Assembly (NCBI RefSeq): GCF_963675165.1
Contig: NC_087377.1
Location: forward strand, 16,369,518-16,433,517
Direction: 5' to 3'
DNA length: 64,000 nt
DNA from: Halichondria panicea
Taxonomy: Eukaryota; Porifera; Demospongiae; Suberitida; Halichondriidae
Shown here: positions 36,201-48,100 of the stretch, piece by piece
Layout: every line of letters starts with the position of its first letter
How positions within the stretch are numbered: position 1 is the stretch's first letter
The notes under the pieces: generated by a model
The model's input: the letters and a program-made list of their open reading frames with translations, nothing else
Database searches by the model: none
Told to the model about the DNA's origin: nothing
Program-made: the position numbers and the translations under genes

Positions 36201-36958
36201 AACACTGATTTACAGTTAACAGTTAGAGTTACGGAGTCTTCAAGAACATCTCCACTTTGTGTGCTAGTCAGTCGACAAGTATAATCTCCAGCTTGATCTC
36301 TTTGTATGTTCGTCAGCCTAATTACTGAAAATGTAGAAAATTCTTCCCCGGCTGGATTGTACCATTGCTGCTGGAATGTGCCAGGTAGATTATTAGTGGT
36401 CTGTAATAGAGTTGTAGCATCACCCTCTGTGACTACTCCATTTCCGATACTAACGGACGGTGCAAAAAAGCCTGTTCAGGGCCAGAAAAGTAATTATCAT
36501 AATAATAATTATTATTATTATCAAAACACTTAATTGGATCTTACCAGCTTGATAAATGGCTTGTCTTCTGTTGCCTGAGCATTGAAGGACGACAGGTATC
36601 CCCAACCCCAAAAAAGTAGTGGCATCATTGATGTACCAAGACACCGTTCTCTATGGTAACTCCAGTCGTTCCGCTTACAATAGTACTAGAATGAGCAGTC
36701 CACATTACATTAGTTGCAATAACGTCTCCATTCACATCAATGCACTGTATGCACGAGGTAGTAAGTGAAGCGTCGATAGAAATTATAGTAGTGAGATTGA
36801 AGGTTTCACTGCAAGTCTGGCCATGGATACCTGTATAAGAATATATATATAGAACACCAGCATTGCTATAACATAATACTAGCAGCTATTATGCTTCGAA
36901 ACTTACAAGGAACTAAGCAGAAGGAGACCAGTACTATCAGAGCTAGACCAACATCCAT
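33225..36958 (-). CDS. Multi-Ig cell-surface protein, probably GPI-anchored
   Basis: Exons in transcript order: 36958-36907 (signal peptide MDVGLALIVLVSFCLVP), 36830-36545, 36471-36214, 36155-35871, 34561-34217, 34168-33963, 33897-33798, 33741-33451, 33286-33225. The Ig domains include a canonical one in exon 36155-35871 (TLSCIY...YTCVIAN), one split over 34168-33963 and 33897-33798 (TISCETNG...YRCETT), and an I-set-like one in 33741-33451 (VECEVMG...YTCVGTN). The last exon adds VTTCSCLLSVMITVCLALML after NGSS: a short hydrophobic C-terminus with no tail, as in GPI signals. Exon 36830-36545 is one base too long: the frame runs to NGVLVHQ then TGA, while shifting one base restores INDATTFLG. 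This is either a real frameshift or a sequence error. About 627 aa if repaired. Confidence 0.72.
34640..35720. repeat. Minisatellite of about 50-57 bp units in an Ig-gene intron
   Basis: Roughly 20 imperfect head-to-tail units built on AGGAAGGCTACCTGAAGTGC, TTCACCAAGCTA and ACACATTAAGTAAACTCTA. Unit length varies with small indels. It fills most of the 1.3-kb intron at 34562-35870. A stray copy lies near 37160-37260 beside the duplicated pseudo-exon. Confidence 0.9.
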
Positions 36959-37261
36959 CTTGCTCACACGAGAAAAACTGTTGTTATTTGAGTAACTCAG
37001 TTGTTATTTGAGTAACTCACGTACTTACTTATAATTTTATAGTCTATCAGTCAGACAAAATGTGACTTCATCTGACATCCATGTAAACAAAACAGTTTAA
37101 GACCATACCTCTTTCAATTCAATCATCAACCCACCCAGCATGCACAAGCAACACACATTAATTAAGTAAAACTCTACAGTTAGGAAGGCCTTCCTGAAGT
37201 GCTTCACAAAGCTACACATGCATATTAAGGAAACTCTTCAGGAAGGCCTTCCTCAACTGTA

Positions 37262-37580
37262 GTTAACTTACCACCACTGTTCGTATTCAGCTGTGACCTC
37301 ATTAGAGTGGACGATCCATCAGCAGATTTAATGATATCTCAACCAATGCCGGTAGTCAGAGGTGACCCATCATGGAACCAGGTTATAGTGGAGACCGGTA
37401 CAGAATCGTAGATACAGGAGAGAGTTATGGTTCCAGTTATGAAGAAGATATTCGAAGCTGGATTATTAGACGCTATATCAGGTATACATCTGCAGAGGAA
37501 AATATGACATAATATACACATAATTATTAAGACAAATAGTCACATGCAGTTAACGGTTAGAGTTCCGAAGTCTTTAACAC
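37262..37580 (-). pseudogene. Decayed duplicate of an Ig exon
   Basis: It matches exon 36155-35871 and its 5' intron at high identity (PDIASNNPASNIFFITGT is unchanged). Lesions: a 2-base insertion just after the acceptor (ATGTATACC against ATGTACC), a TGA where the functional copy has Gly (after TTGIG), and loss of the 3' end of the exon including the F-strand Cys and donor. It lies upstream of the Ig gene's own start and is joined to a stray minisatellite unit, so the duplicated block probably included both. Confidence 0.8.
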
Positions 37581-38220
37581 ATAATTACAATTAATTGAGT
37601 AGAGTACTTAATCACAACTCTAGCTATGTGTTATAATAGACACTGTTTTAGAGTTATTAGTCTGTATCTATAATATGTGATTTAGAAGCCCAAAGGCTGG
37701 GGTATATAAAATTATGGCAACTAGCTATATCAATGATTGCATGAAACCTGAATGTTTTTTTGCAACTTTACCTTATTAGACGGGTAGTAATTTCAGATTT
37801 TTCTCTGTTTTAGGGTAATAATTTTGGCGGATTTTCAGACACTTCATTAGCACAATATTTGTCAACAGATGAGTTATAAGGTTTAATGGAAAGTTTGGAG
37901 TACCTTTTTTCATTTTTATAATGCGTTTTATTATTAGCGCAGGCATAATTTAGCGTTAATCTAGACTATACCCGTTATAATTATTACATCAAACTGTCAT
38001 TCATGTGCATGTAATACATGTATATATACCACGTGAATGACGCTATATATACATGTAACGGATTTGCCGTAAGGCTTTTTCCTACTTTCTTGTTCCCATG
38101 CACATACGCTTTTTGGTGTTTCCCCGACCAATCTTAGAGTTTTTCACAATTTGGAAATTATGTCTATAATTATAGCTACACTTGAATAATACTATAATTA
38201 TAGTGCATTCAGTCTAATTT

Positions 38221-38270
38221 GCTCATGCACTTGGTCATCACTGTCCCCATTTTTTCAAAGAGTCTACTTT
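38221..38270 (-). pseudogene. Relic of an adhesion-GPCR cytoplasmic-tail 3' end
   Basis: On the minus strand TAGACTCTTTG ... GGGACAGTGATGACCAAG aligns with the last tail codons of receptor C (58956-59005) and receptor A (22788-22825). No frame is kept. Receptor B, 2 kb away, lacks this end of its tail, so this may be the missing piece, now beyond the tectonin gene. Confidence 0.6.
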
Positions 38271-38580
38271 TTAGAAAAAACCAGCTTTGTATAACGAGGC
38301 TGCTATAGATACATTAACATTTTGCTATCAATATGCATGCGTCTTGCAAAAACTTTTAACATAATTTATACGCCTATCAACACACAAGTGCATGGTTGGA
38401 CAAAGTAAGGTCAGCCTGTGCAGAAGCAATGACACAATTCAATCAAGCTATATATATATTATGGTATGGAATTGAGTAAAACAAGTGAGTCTTTCTAGTT
38501 AGGGTTTGCTAAAAGAACGTTAATCAAATTACTATAGATCTAAATCTATCACACTGAGTGTTCCATTGTGTTTTTCAATT

Positions 38581-39336
38581 TCAAGCTGGTGTCATTGGAT
38601 GATGCCAAACAGTGCCATCTTTAGTCACTCCAAGAAGCCCATTGAATGTGGCATCACACTGCTTCAGGGCTCCTTGCATTCGCTCCCATTGACCAATACA
38701 TGGCTTTTGGCAGCGGTATATCATATTGGCCTTGTTTACTCCAAAAACATCATCACTTCCCGAAGCAGTGATGTGCGTAAGGGCACCAGGAATTTGTCTC
38801 CATTTCCCGCTGCCATCGACTGGCCTTGTCCAAATATTACCAAATCTGTTGACACCGTAAACGTACTTGTGGCCACCATCAATTTGCTTAAGATGTCCAT
38901 CAACTACCTTCCATTGTCCATTGCATGGTTTCTTACAGCGGAAGATCGATTCCGCACTGTTCACCCCCCAGACGTAGCCATTGCCAGATGCTGTCACGTG
39001 CTTGAGACGTCCTGGGACGTTTTTCCATGTACCACTTCCGTCCACGGGTCGCTTGAAGATTCGATAAAGAGCGTCCACTCCCCACACTTCGCTATCTCCA
39101 ACATCTATCTGCATTAGCCTTCCGGGTACTTGGGTCCAAGTTGTACAGGGATTGTCACAGCGGTAAATGTCATCAGTGCTAGTGACACCCCAGAAGTAAC
39201 CAGCTCCAGCGGACACGTGCTTCAGATTGGCCCCTGCAACATTTCCGAATTGATCGTTTCCAAAACAGCTGGAAACAAAAGCACAAGCCAAGAGTAGCAG
39301 GCTGAATTTGATCGTCATGTTTTTTCTGTTGTTCAA
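38581..39336 (-). CDS. Secreted tectonin/fish-egg-lectin-like protein, single exon
   Basis: 251 aa (or 245 from the second Met), beginning with a hydrophobic signal peptide (KFSLLLLACAFVSSCFG). It contains about six tectonin-type repeats of about 35-40 residues, seen as alternating W-G-V / Y-G-V / F-G-V turns, I-Y-R-C or I-F-R-C strands, RPVDGSG-W and LKHVTASG or LTHITASG motifs. This suggests a six-bladed beta-propeller lectin like fish-egg lectins and tachylectin-1-type proteins, which bind carbohydrate on microbes or eggs. Unlike all neighbours it has no intron. That could mean retroposition, lateral transfer, or simply a compact family; base composition is not obviously foreign. Confidence 0.88.
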   Translation of the reverse strand: MNNRKNMTIKFSLLLLACAFVSSCFGNDQFGNVAGANLKHVSAGAGYFWGVTSTDDIYRCDNPCTTWTQVPGRLMQIDVGDSEVWGVDALYRIFKRPVDGSGTWKNVPGRLKHVTASGNGYVWGVNSAESIFRCKKPCNGQWKVVDGHLKQIDGGHKYVYGVNRFGNIWTRPVDGSGKWRQIPGALTHITASGSDDVFGVNKANMIYRCQKPCIGQWERMQGALKQCDATFNGLLGVTKDGTVWHHPMTPA

Positions 39337-40260
39337 TAAGTCTCGAGTGCCATGAGAAAAATGAGTTTAAGCTCTCAAATGGCCGCTCTTATATACTGAA
39401 TCAATGCTGCATGTATGCACTGTGCATGTACGTGGGTTGATTGCTCTAGCTTGGAATTTGTGTTTTGCACGTTGCACATGTGCTAACAACCAAATGTGCT
39501 AAACCTAGACATGTGATAAATTCTAATAGCACGTTACAATAATTTTACAATTTAGCACATATGCACATGACACCTGTAGATAGCACATAAATGCTTTTAG
39601 CACATTACACAATTTAGCATGTAAATATTATAGCACATTACAATCATATTTTTCCAATTTAGCACATTTATACCATCAGCATGTCACATTGGACACATCA
39701 GGCACAATGTGATTGCAATGCACTATATTGTCTATGACTTTCTCAATTTCAACCATTAGTACAGACCGAAAATATCAATACAATGCATGTATATAGGAAT
39801 ACTTCCAAGTTGTTCACATTTTAAAGGTGCCAGTATACCTATACACACTCATTTTTGCTAAGTGAATGCCATGCAGTGGGGCTGTCTTTGTGCATGTCGG
39901 CTTATATACATGCACACATGCAAGCACACATGCATGCACACATGCAAGCACACATGCAAGCACACATGCAATAAAATGTGTTAATTTATACACAGTCATT
40001 ACATAAATTTTACTGACAAAATATTACAATTACGGTTTAGCGTAACATACAAATTTGTGAAACGAATAAAGTTTTCGTTGATGCTGCGATAATTATAACA
40101 GTTAGCTACTAAAAGAAAAGGGGCTAAAAACAAACTTGAACTACTACATTGCTTATATATACATAAAAACAGCTAGGAAAAAATAATTATTCTAGACTAT
40201 AGTAGTTCTAAGTTACAGTTTCATATTCTCATTTTCTAGACACACCTTCTTAGGCTAGTT
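39337..40260. other. Intergenic region upstream of tectonin gene, with tandem repeats
   Basis: 39480-39670 has degenerate repeats of TTAGCACATTACAAT type. 39908-39972 has ACACATGCAAGC tandem units. The tectonin start is preceded by a TATATA at about 39391. No coding exon is supported; this stretch also holds the 3' flank of receptor B. Confidence 0.6.
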
Positions 40261-42124
40261 TTATACTTGACTCGTAGACGTTAGTGGAGTATCTGTTTGC
40301 TTCTCATCATCATTTTTGCTCAAGTCTATCTTTTCCGGGAGTGGGCTAGCTTCAGAATCGAGATTGAGAGTGTTGTGATTACTGTGTATAAATGCGTTGC
40401 CTATGGAGGCGGTAGTGCCCGTGTTTTCCTTGGGTATACGAGTGCCTGTTCCTGTGGAGCTTGTGTTCTTATACTGTGAGGGGTGGAGGAACTCGGACTT
40501 GTAGCGGCTACACGAGAAAAACTCTCTCCATGATTCTCGAGCCTCTCCATTGAAGATAACGAAGAACAGAAATATAAAGAATCCTTGAAACGATGCGAAG
40601 ACAGTGAACAAAATTTGGAAGACAGTTCGAACAGCGTTGCTACTATTGATATTGATTGTGAGTGCAGCAAAGAGCCAGGTGAGACCAAACAGGAACATGA
40701 CACCTGAGACACTCACAAGTAGTCGGAGGGCAGTTTTGAAACTCATTTTCTGATTTGATCTCTTCATGTTTCCGCGAGTGTGTTTCAGGAGGATGACAAT
40801 GACCCAGATGAAGATGACCATGTTGAAGAGGAGAACGGCAAATATAGGAGCCAGGAAAGCACCAAAGAACACACCAGGATGCTTGAGGAAACAGCTGCAT
40901 ACAAAAACACAAATAAATCATTAAAGCAATGTGAATAGCATAATTATAAGCAAAACTTGCACACGAAATTGTTCAGTCAAACTCACATTCCTCCAGTGAC
41001 ATCTCCGGTGATGGGGTCAACATTCCGAGTGGTGATGAGGTCTGTCTCGGGAGTTGTCCCATCAGCCACATCAATAATCATCGGGATAAGGACAGGAATC
41101 AGGGGGAACACTGGGGGAGGGAGGGAGGGGGGAGTGAATCGTTTTTGCTAGGCTGCCTTGTAAGTCCACAAGCTTATGGCCTAACTAAACATTTATACTG
41201 ATAGTAAAGAGCAAAGAAACATGGTTTTTAGCTATTACTAAACCAAATTGCTATTACAGCATGTATAGTGAACAATAGTTGTACAACACTCATCATGAAC
41301 TTAAAATAATATTATTAACAGATTTGCATAATTGTACAGAGCCTATTATAGTGTGGTCCCACTGTGTGCACTGAAATGGTTGACTTACGTATTAGTGTTT
41401 GCATTTCAAGTGAGATGAATGTAGGTTTATGGCATGCATAGTGCATGTACAGGAAAACTTACGCCAACAAACTAGAGATAAAATGATGATAAAATTGGTC
41501 GTGATTCTCATGAAGACCATAACTAGTTTCTGGAACATGAGCAAGGCCTCTGCCCCCATCCACATGATGGACACCAGAGAGAAGTAGTGGATGAGGATGG
41601 ACACAAACACACAGCCTCCGTACACCTCGATACGTTCAATACCCACAGCAAACACAATGAGCATGCACAGGATGGCTATGGACAGCTGGATGTGGTACTT
41701 AGAGTTGTCCCTCTCCCTCAGTTTTCTGCAAAATAGAGAGAAAGCACAATTAAACTTTTTTCATCCATTCAGCAACACAAAATAATTGCTCAGGTAATTA
41801 CAAAATCACAATGCAATGTGTACTCCAACCTACAAAAGTAGACCACCGCAGGCACCCCTCAGCTAGGCTAAAAACAATCATATACCAGGGATACCAGGGA
41901 TCGACCTGGTATGACTGTTTTTAGCCTGAGGGCTAACATACAGCTTAGAGCAATGTTATGATACACTATTATAGCCTCACGATTACTTACTTGAACATTA
42001 TCATAGTGATGATTGTGACCACCAGTCCTACACAAGACAGCGCTATGCCAATGTAGCTTATGAAGGAGAGCACCTGATCCACCGTCGTATCATTCATACA
42101 GTCCTGAGCTCTTTGGCAAATGTC
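40261..42124 (-). other. Seven-transmembrane region and truncated tail of receptor B
   Basis: The helices match receptors A and C (MWMGAEALLMFQKLV, FLFGLTWLF, SFQGFFIFLFF). The tail stops at 40261-40263 because GTAAAACTAG of the paralogues reads GTATAAAACTAG here. The lost part in A and C contains the acidic stretch and the KARVK basic patch. Confidence 0.88.
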
Positions 42125-45100
42125 CTGAGGGCGGAAACAACAGGAAAATGAAATAATATACCCCCATCACTGCACAAGTTTAAAGAGAATACTGTACTGA
42201 GCAATGAACTTACAACGAGCACAGCAAAGTTGGTGAGATGGGTACAGCTGCAACGGAAAGTGGTTTCATTCATCACTTCAGTGGTACAGCCGTCGGTGAT
42301 CCAACTGTCACTGACAAAGTCCCATGACACACAACGAGCAGTGCTGGGGTTAGTCTGAATTAAGGGGACATATAAAATTTGAGCGGGCACAGTACCCAGG
42401 AAATTCTGCACAGTTGGCCAAGTCTCATGTAGCTAGCCATCACTAGCCAACATAACATGATTATAATTATTAGGTATAGAACTTTTATAAGTAGATAGGG
42501 AGTATAATTATAGTACACATTTCCTACCATACGACTATACCCCTGGCAGCATGCACTCTTTACAAGCGACAGAAAATTGAGAGGCATCAAACATTTAGCG
42601 GTGTGTACTGTGTCCTTACACTTGAGTTCTCCGGTAGAGGTAGCAGGCCTAGTGTGATAACCACGGGGGGATCGAGGGGAACATCGCCACCAAAGTCAAT
42701 ACCAGGTCCCACGGTAGCAGCCACAATAGGAGTACCCACGGCCGTCTCTCGCACGGTCACGTTGTCCCTCACTACGGCTAACAAGTTTGTCGGCAAAAGA
42801 GCCGCGTTTTCATAGAGGGCAAAGTACACACCGATGACTGGTCTGTCAGCTGGTACCTGGTTAAAGAGCTCGGGTGGGAGTGCGATGGAGGCGGGGACTC
42901 CAGCTGTGGGGGGGTGGGTGTGTAATAATTATGAGATAGACAACTAACATACGTGTACGTACCTCTACGGGTGAAATCTTCCGTTCTTCCTTCTCTCATA
43001 AAAGTTTCAGTGGTGCCCTGAACAGAACAAGGGGCAGTTGGTCAATAGCTGTATACCAAGCACAGTCACTCTACATTCTTAGCTCTACTGGTACAATGCT
43101 CCCCTCCCCCAAGCTCCAATAACAGTACTCACCAGTTCAACGACGATTGTGACATCTGTGAATTCCACAGTGAGGTTGGACTGTTGTGCAAATTGTGTTG
43201 CCACGGCCTCAAATGATTTAACAATTCTGTAAGGGGTAAATTACGTCAGTATCATTCAAATTATAGGCTCTAGATCTCTAACAGGCTTACCTGGAGGTAG
43301 TATTGACCTCAAGACTGGAGGGCTGCCATTGTACGAGAGAGTTCAAAGTCTGACCCAAATGTGTCACCACCTGGAAAATAAACTAATAAACTAAAGCACA
43401 CAATTTACAACAGGCCTTTAATCTGGGTTGGAATCCAGAGTAAACCTAACCGCATTCGTGTAAACGGCCCTTATCCGGATAGAATCCGGATTAGCCAACC
43501 CACTTCTGGAGGTGGTGCAGAAGCGGTTTAGTTGTGAGTAAACACAAAGGCTCATTCTGAGGTGTTGTACATCTTTGTGGGTGTTTCTAGAGTAAGCCTG
43601 TAGCTTCTTATCAGCCAATGTTTGCGCAAATGCAATTAGTGGTCATTTTACTATGCCCACTACTCAGAAAAATCTGACCCGGCTTCAATCCAGATTCGAC
43701 CCAGATTAGGCGTCGTGTAAACGGGGCTTAAGCGATTTCTTGCTACAAGATGCTGTCTACATGTATACGTAAGTAAAAACACATAATTATGTTATATGGG
43801 ATGCATCATCGTATTTTAGTGTTAAAATGACAGAAATTTATGTCATTTCTACATTAAATTTCAAATGATGCATTTTATTTGAGATGTTTTATGTTATTAT
43901 AACATATCTGTTTTTACTGTGATATAGGTTGACATGCTAGCGTACCATTTCATTGATGGGTACAATGGTGGTGTTGGTGAAGTTAGCGATGCTGTTGAAC
44001 ACAGTGGACACATCATTGAGAAACTGCATGGTCTGAAGGAACGTCCTGTTCTCAGAGAGGGTAGTAAAGGACGAAACAACCTCACTGACGTTGGTGTAAG
44101 TCTCCTCTGATATCTACAAAACAAATTCATTAACTTGTGCTTGCGTGAAATACATAAACAACAAGCAACACAAATACATAAAATTATGTCACTTACTGTT
44201 TCGGGGACAACATTTTCGAGTGGAGCTGTGTGTGTGTGTGTGTGTGGGTGGGTGGGTTCACATGCATCTATTAAAAAAGCAATATATAACTTAATAGGCT
44301 GGCTATCAATAGATTGCTATAATGATAGAGTGGTTTATTGTAGTTTCGAAAATGTACTTTTGAGAGAGTATGCTAAGCAAGCTGACTCTCAAACTTTCTA
44401 TCAACTCATACTTACACATAACTATTTTGATAAATAATAGTGCTTTCATTTGCTGCAAATTCACCAAATATAGTACCCTAAAATTAGTTACCGTAAATAC
44501 TGCAATCTGATTGGCTAAAATGAAGTGTTCTATCCAACTTGTACTTACTTAGAAAATCATGTACTTTACTTAGAAAATCATAAAGATTAGACAAATCTGA
44601 TTGGCTAGATACTCACGGTTGCTATGATCTAAAATGCTGTTTAGCACACGATTTAGACTACGTTTGGGATACCACAGCCTTTGGGCTTCTAAATTATGTA
44701 GAAAAACTTCCTAAACAGTGTCTGACTATTATACAGAGAAAATTCTGAACACAAATACAGAACAGGACAGTGGTAATGCCTATACACACAGGTTATACTA
44801 AATAAGACAATTGCTAAAGCTTGCACACATGCACATGCAGGTAATAACTTTACATTCAGTATGTACTCACACGGACAGTTGAGTTCATCTGACATATCGG
44901 GACAATCAGCGGTGTTGAAGTCGCATACTTGAGCCGGAGGGATGCAGTCAACACTGAGTGTCTCCGTGTTGGTACACAAACGACTACCCAATCCAGCGTC
45001 AGCCGTGCAGTTACCTATAAGAAGCGACATACGATTTGGATCTACCCTAATAATTAACTAAGAGCTAGCTATTATTCTGAGTTATGGAATGCATAATTAT

Positions 45101-48100
45101 TTTGGCTGAGTGCAAAATCTTACGATCATTATCCAGGATGATTAGTCTATGACGGAGGTTGACTCTGGCCACTATGGGGGAGGAGCTCGAGTAGGAGAAG
45201 GTCACCTGCTCAACGGGACTTTCACTCTCCCCGTCAAATACCTCATCGTCCACAATGTTGACATCAAAGCATGCCTCAGTGGCCTCGGGTTGGAGGGTCA
45301 GAGTTACAATAGGGAACCCGTTAATATCCTCGGCAAACACATCTGATTCAATATCGTAGTCAAGAGTGTCTGTATAGAGAAACGATTCATGAGATAAGCA
45401 ATACCTATATATATAGTATATATAATTATAGTATATAGACACAGATATAGCAAGCGGCTATAGTGGTACTTAGTCAATGCCCACTTATTATGTTAGCAAC
45501 TCACCATTTGCTGAGGGGTATTGAACTATCTCACCCCCCTCCCCAGTATCGGGGGGGTTGTCTGTGACAAATTCAACAGGGAAAGTTGTGAAATTGATGT
45601 TTGTGGGTGGGATTATCTCCCCGCTGATTACGGACAAACAGATAGTGACAACATTTCCCTCAACAGCAATACTCTCAGTACTAGTGAACGCAACCTGAGT
45701 AGGGGGCTCTGTACGTACGTGGAAGGAGGTAAATCACATGACAGGCACATGACTCACTCACCAATCACTTATAATTATGAGAACAAACTATGTATTTGAA
45801 CATATAGCTCTCACCTTCATCATCCTCTATACTAATGTCAAGCAGCACGTTGGAGTCAAAATTGACAAAAGGAGAAGCATTAACGATGAATATACTGAAC
45901 GATTGTGTTTCCGCTAATATTTCATTATCAATGAGCTGAACTGAAGTGCACACTTCCATTTCACCCACTCTAATCACCACCATCTCATCCATTATTGAGA
46001 AATCTTCTGGTGAGGCTGCAGAGTAGACCCACATGACTATTGCGTGTTAGAACATAGAGTCTACAAGATGCATGATCGAGCTAGGGGATTCAAGCAATTA
46101 AGAAATGCTACATCCTAACCTATTTCCCCATCCCACTGACATCATACATTGTACATCAGCCTTCTTTTTTGTGATGGGATATTTTCTTATCAATTAGGCA
46201 ACCAGATTCAAACACACTATAGTCTGTGAGTGAAGTCTGAAAAATTGAAAACAGAACAAGATGGCAATGCTATAAAACGCAAGTTCATATGTACGGTCAC
46301 TCACCTGGCTTGTCTCCACTGAGGGAGAAGGACAGTGCGATATCGATGGGGCACTCTCGTCCACCGGCAGCGTCTTGAGAGATGTAGACACACACTTGCA
46401 AGCTCATCCCCTCAACAGCAGACAGGGGGGATCCAGTTGTGTTGAGAGACACTGTCACAGCTACATGCATATTAATTTGTGAAGGACACATGGTGTACAC
46501 CACAGTAAATGATACTATTATAGCGAATTGGTTAGGGCAGAGGTGTAAATAACTATAGACACTACATGTAAAGCAATTTGTTTGAGTAGTTTAATCTGAA
46601 TATTTAAGCCTTGTATCTGTGTGTCTACAGTTACAGCTTACAATCAGCAGCGTTGTCCTCAATAGTGACAGTGGCTTCACAGTCGTTTACACACATCACG
46701 TTATCTGCAGCAGCTCCACTTGCGGAGTACACTGCACTGTCAATCATAACCGTGAAATCTTGCTGGTTTCCTTCAAACACATCGTCATCCACAATAGAAA
46801 TACTAACACAATCGATAGTTCCGTTGATAGGAGACATGCTAGGGAATTCTACTGTTAAACCAGTTCCAGTTGTAAAATCATCACCAATAACTGTTGAGGG
46901 GAAAATTATAATGCATGCATTTATATACATGTGTTTTATTGATCATTGTCACGTAATAAGATTTTGCATATGCTAAAAGCTGAAGCTCCATGCATACTTA
47001 GGAAGCAACTATCAACGTTGCACAATTATTCACATAAACTGTATAATTATGTTTATACTTGTTTTGGCTCCATCGGTTGTTTCCAGCCCAATAGAGATGC
47101 TATACTGAGAGCCTATAGCCTCAGTGAGTATCTCCACACACACCATCAATGTTCCGCTCCCCTCCATTATATTATACTGAATAGGATTGAACCTCAAAGT
47201 GGCCTCTGCACATAAAGAAGTCATAGGCAAAAAGTATAATAATTATGATAACTAAAATATCAATTTCTCATGCATACGTCCAACATGCACTCTATAGCAC
47301 ATAACATCATCACAAATATTTGGTCAATATACCAGATATCAGTTTTCCAATACATGCATGTTGGATACTCGTATAGCAGGTATATTTCGAGGGTATAAAT
47401 TTTCGCGGATATACAAAGAATTTCGCGGTTTTTGTGGTCTGAGTTCCAGCCTTTGGTGCATGTGTACATCAACATGCAGCTGTAACTCCACACCGTTAGC
47501 CTCGAATCCAGGCCTAGCCTGTATAAAATAATAGAATCGGTGAGGCACTATGTCCTCCACCTCTAGCAGAACGTTTGCTGTGCAGGCCACGGTCAGGGGA
47601 TACCACCAGTACAAAACAATCTGGGCGTAGACGTAGAGCAAGCTAGCTGGCTATACCGGCGTCCTCGTCTCTTGATCCCTTTTGCTTTCCTCTTATTGTC
47701 GATAGGTGTGGTCAATAATACTAAACACGCAAACTATTCAATAAGATATAAATTTTCGTGGGTATACATTTTCGCAGTATACAGGCTCAATCCGTGAAAA
47801 CCGCAAACATTATACCCTCGAAATATACCCGCTATACGGTATGTAACTCACCAACACTCATGAACACACATTCAATGAAAACGCACCTTCATTATCAAGT
47901 ATGACCACCGTCTGTAGGATACTTGAGCCCGAAACACCACTCATTGTTAAGAGTACATTCATGTCCTCGGCGTCTTCCAGAAGTTCATCATCAACTATCA
48001 GTATCTCGGCAGCACTAGTAAACGTCCCGTTGATATCAGCGGGTAAGAGAGTGCTATGATCAGCACTACCAAAGGATACCGTCATAGAAGTCGTATTGTA

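Larger units (their letters stand above)
36959..38580. other. Intergenic region between Ig gene and tectonin gene
   Basis: It holds a decayed copy of the minisatellite and an Ig exon (37160-37580), a palindromic stretch near 38003-38060 (TACATGTATATATA / TATATATACATGTA), and a short relic of an adhesion-GPCR tail at 38221-38270. No intact coding exon is supported. Confidence 0.65.
40238..44730. repeat. Segmental duplication, proximal copy (in receptor B)
   Basis: This stretch and 59155-64000 align through both exons and introns at very high identity, including the same foldback elements and the same GT run near 44230/63495. The spacing between copies is about 19 kb. The B copy stops matching at about 40238, inside the receptor tail; the C copy continues past the window edge. 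Confidence 0.85.

Noticed and set aside
36651-36678. 28-nt micro-intron (GTAAGC...ATAG) in exon 2 of the Ig gene
   Set aside because: Removing it restores the frame, but it is far shorter than any other intron here, and the sequence it would delete (GTTGVTIENGVL) fits an Ig strand. A one-base insertion explains the exon better.
38566-39117. 183-codon + strand frame opposite the tectonin gene
   Set aside because: Antisense shadow; the minus-strand frame has a signal peptide and tectonin repeats.
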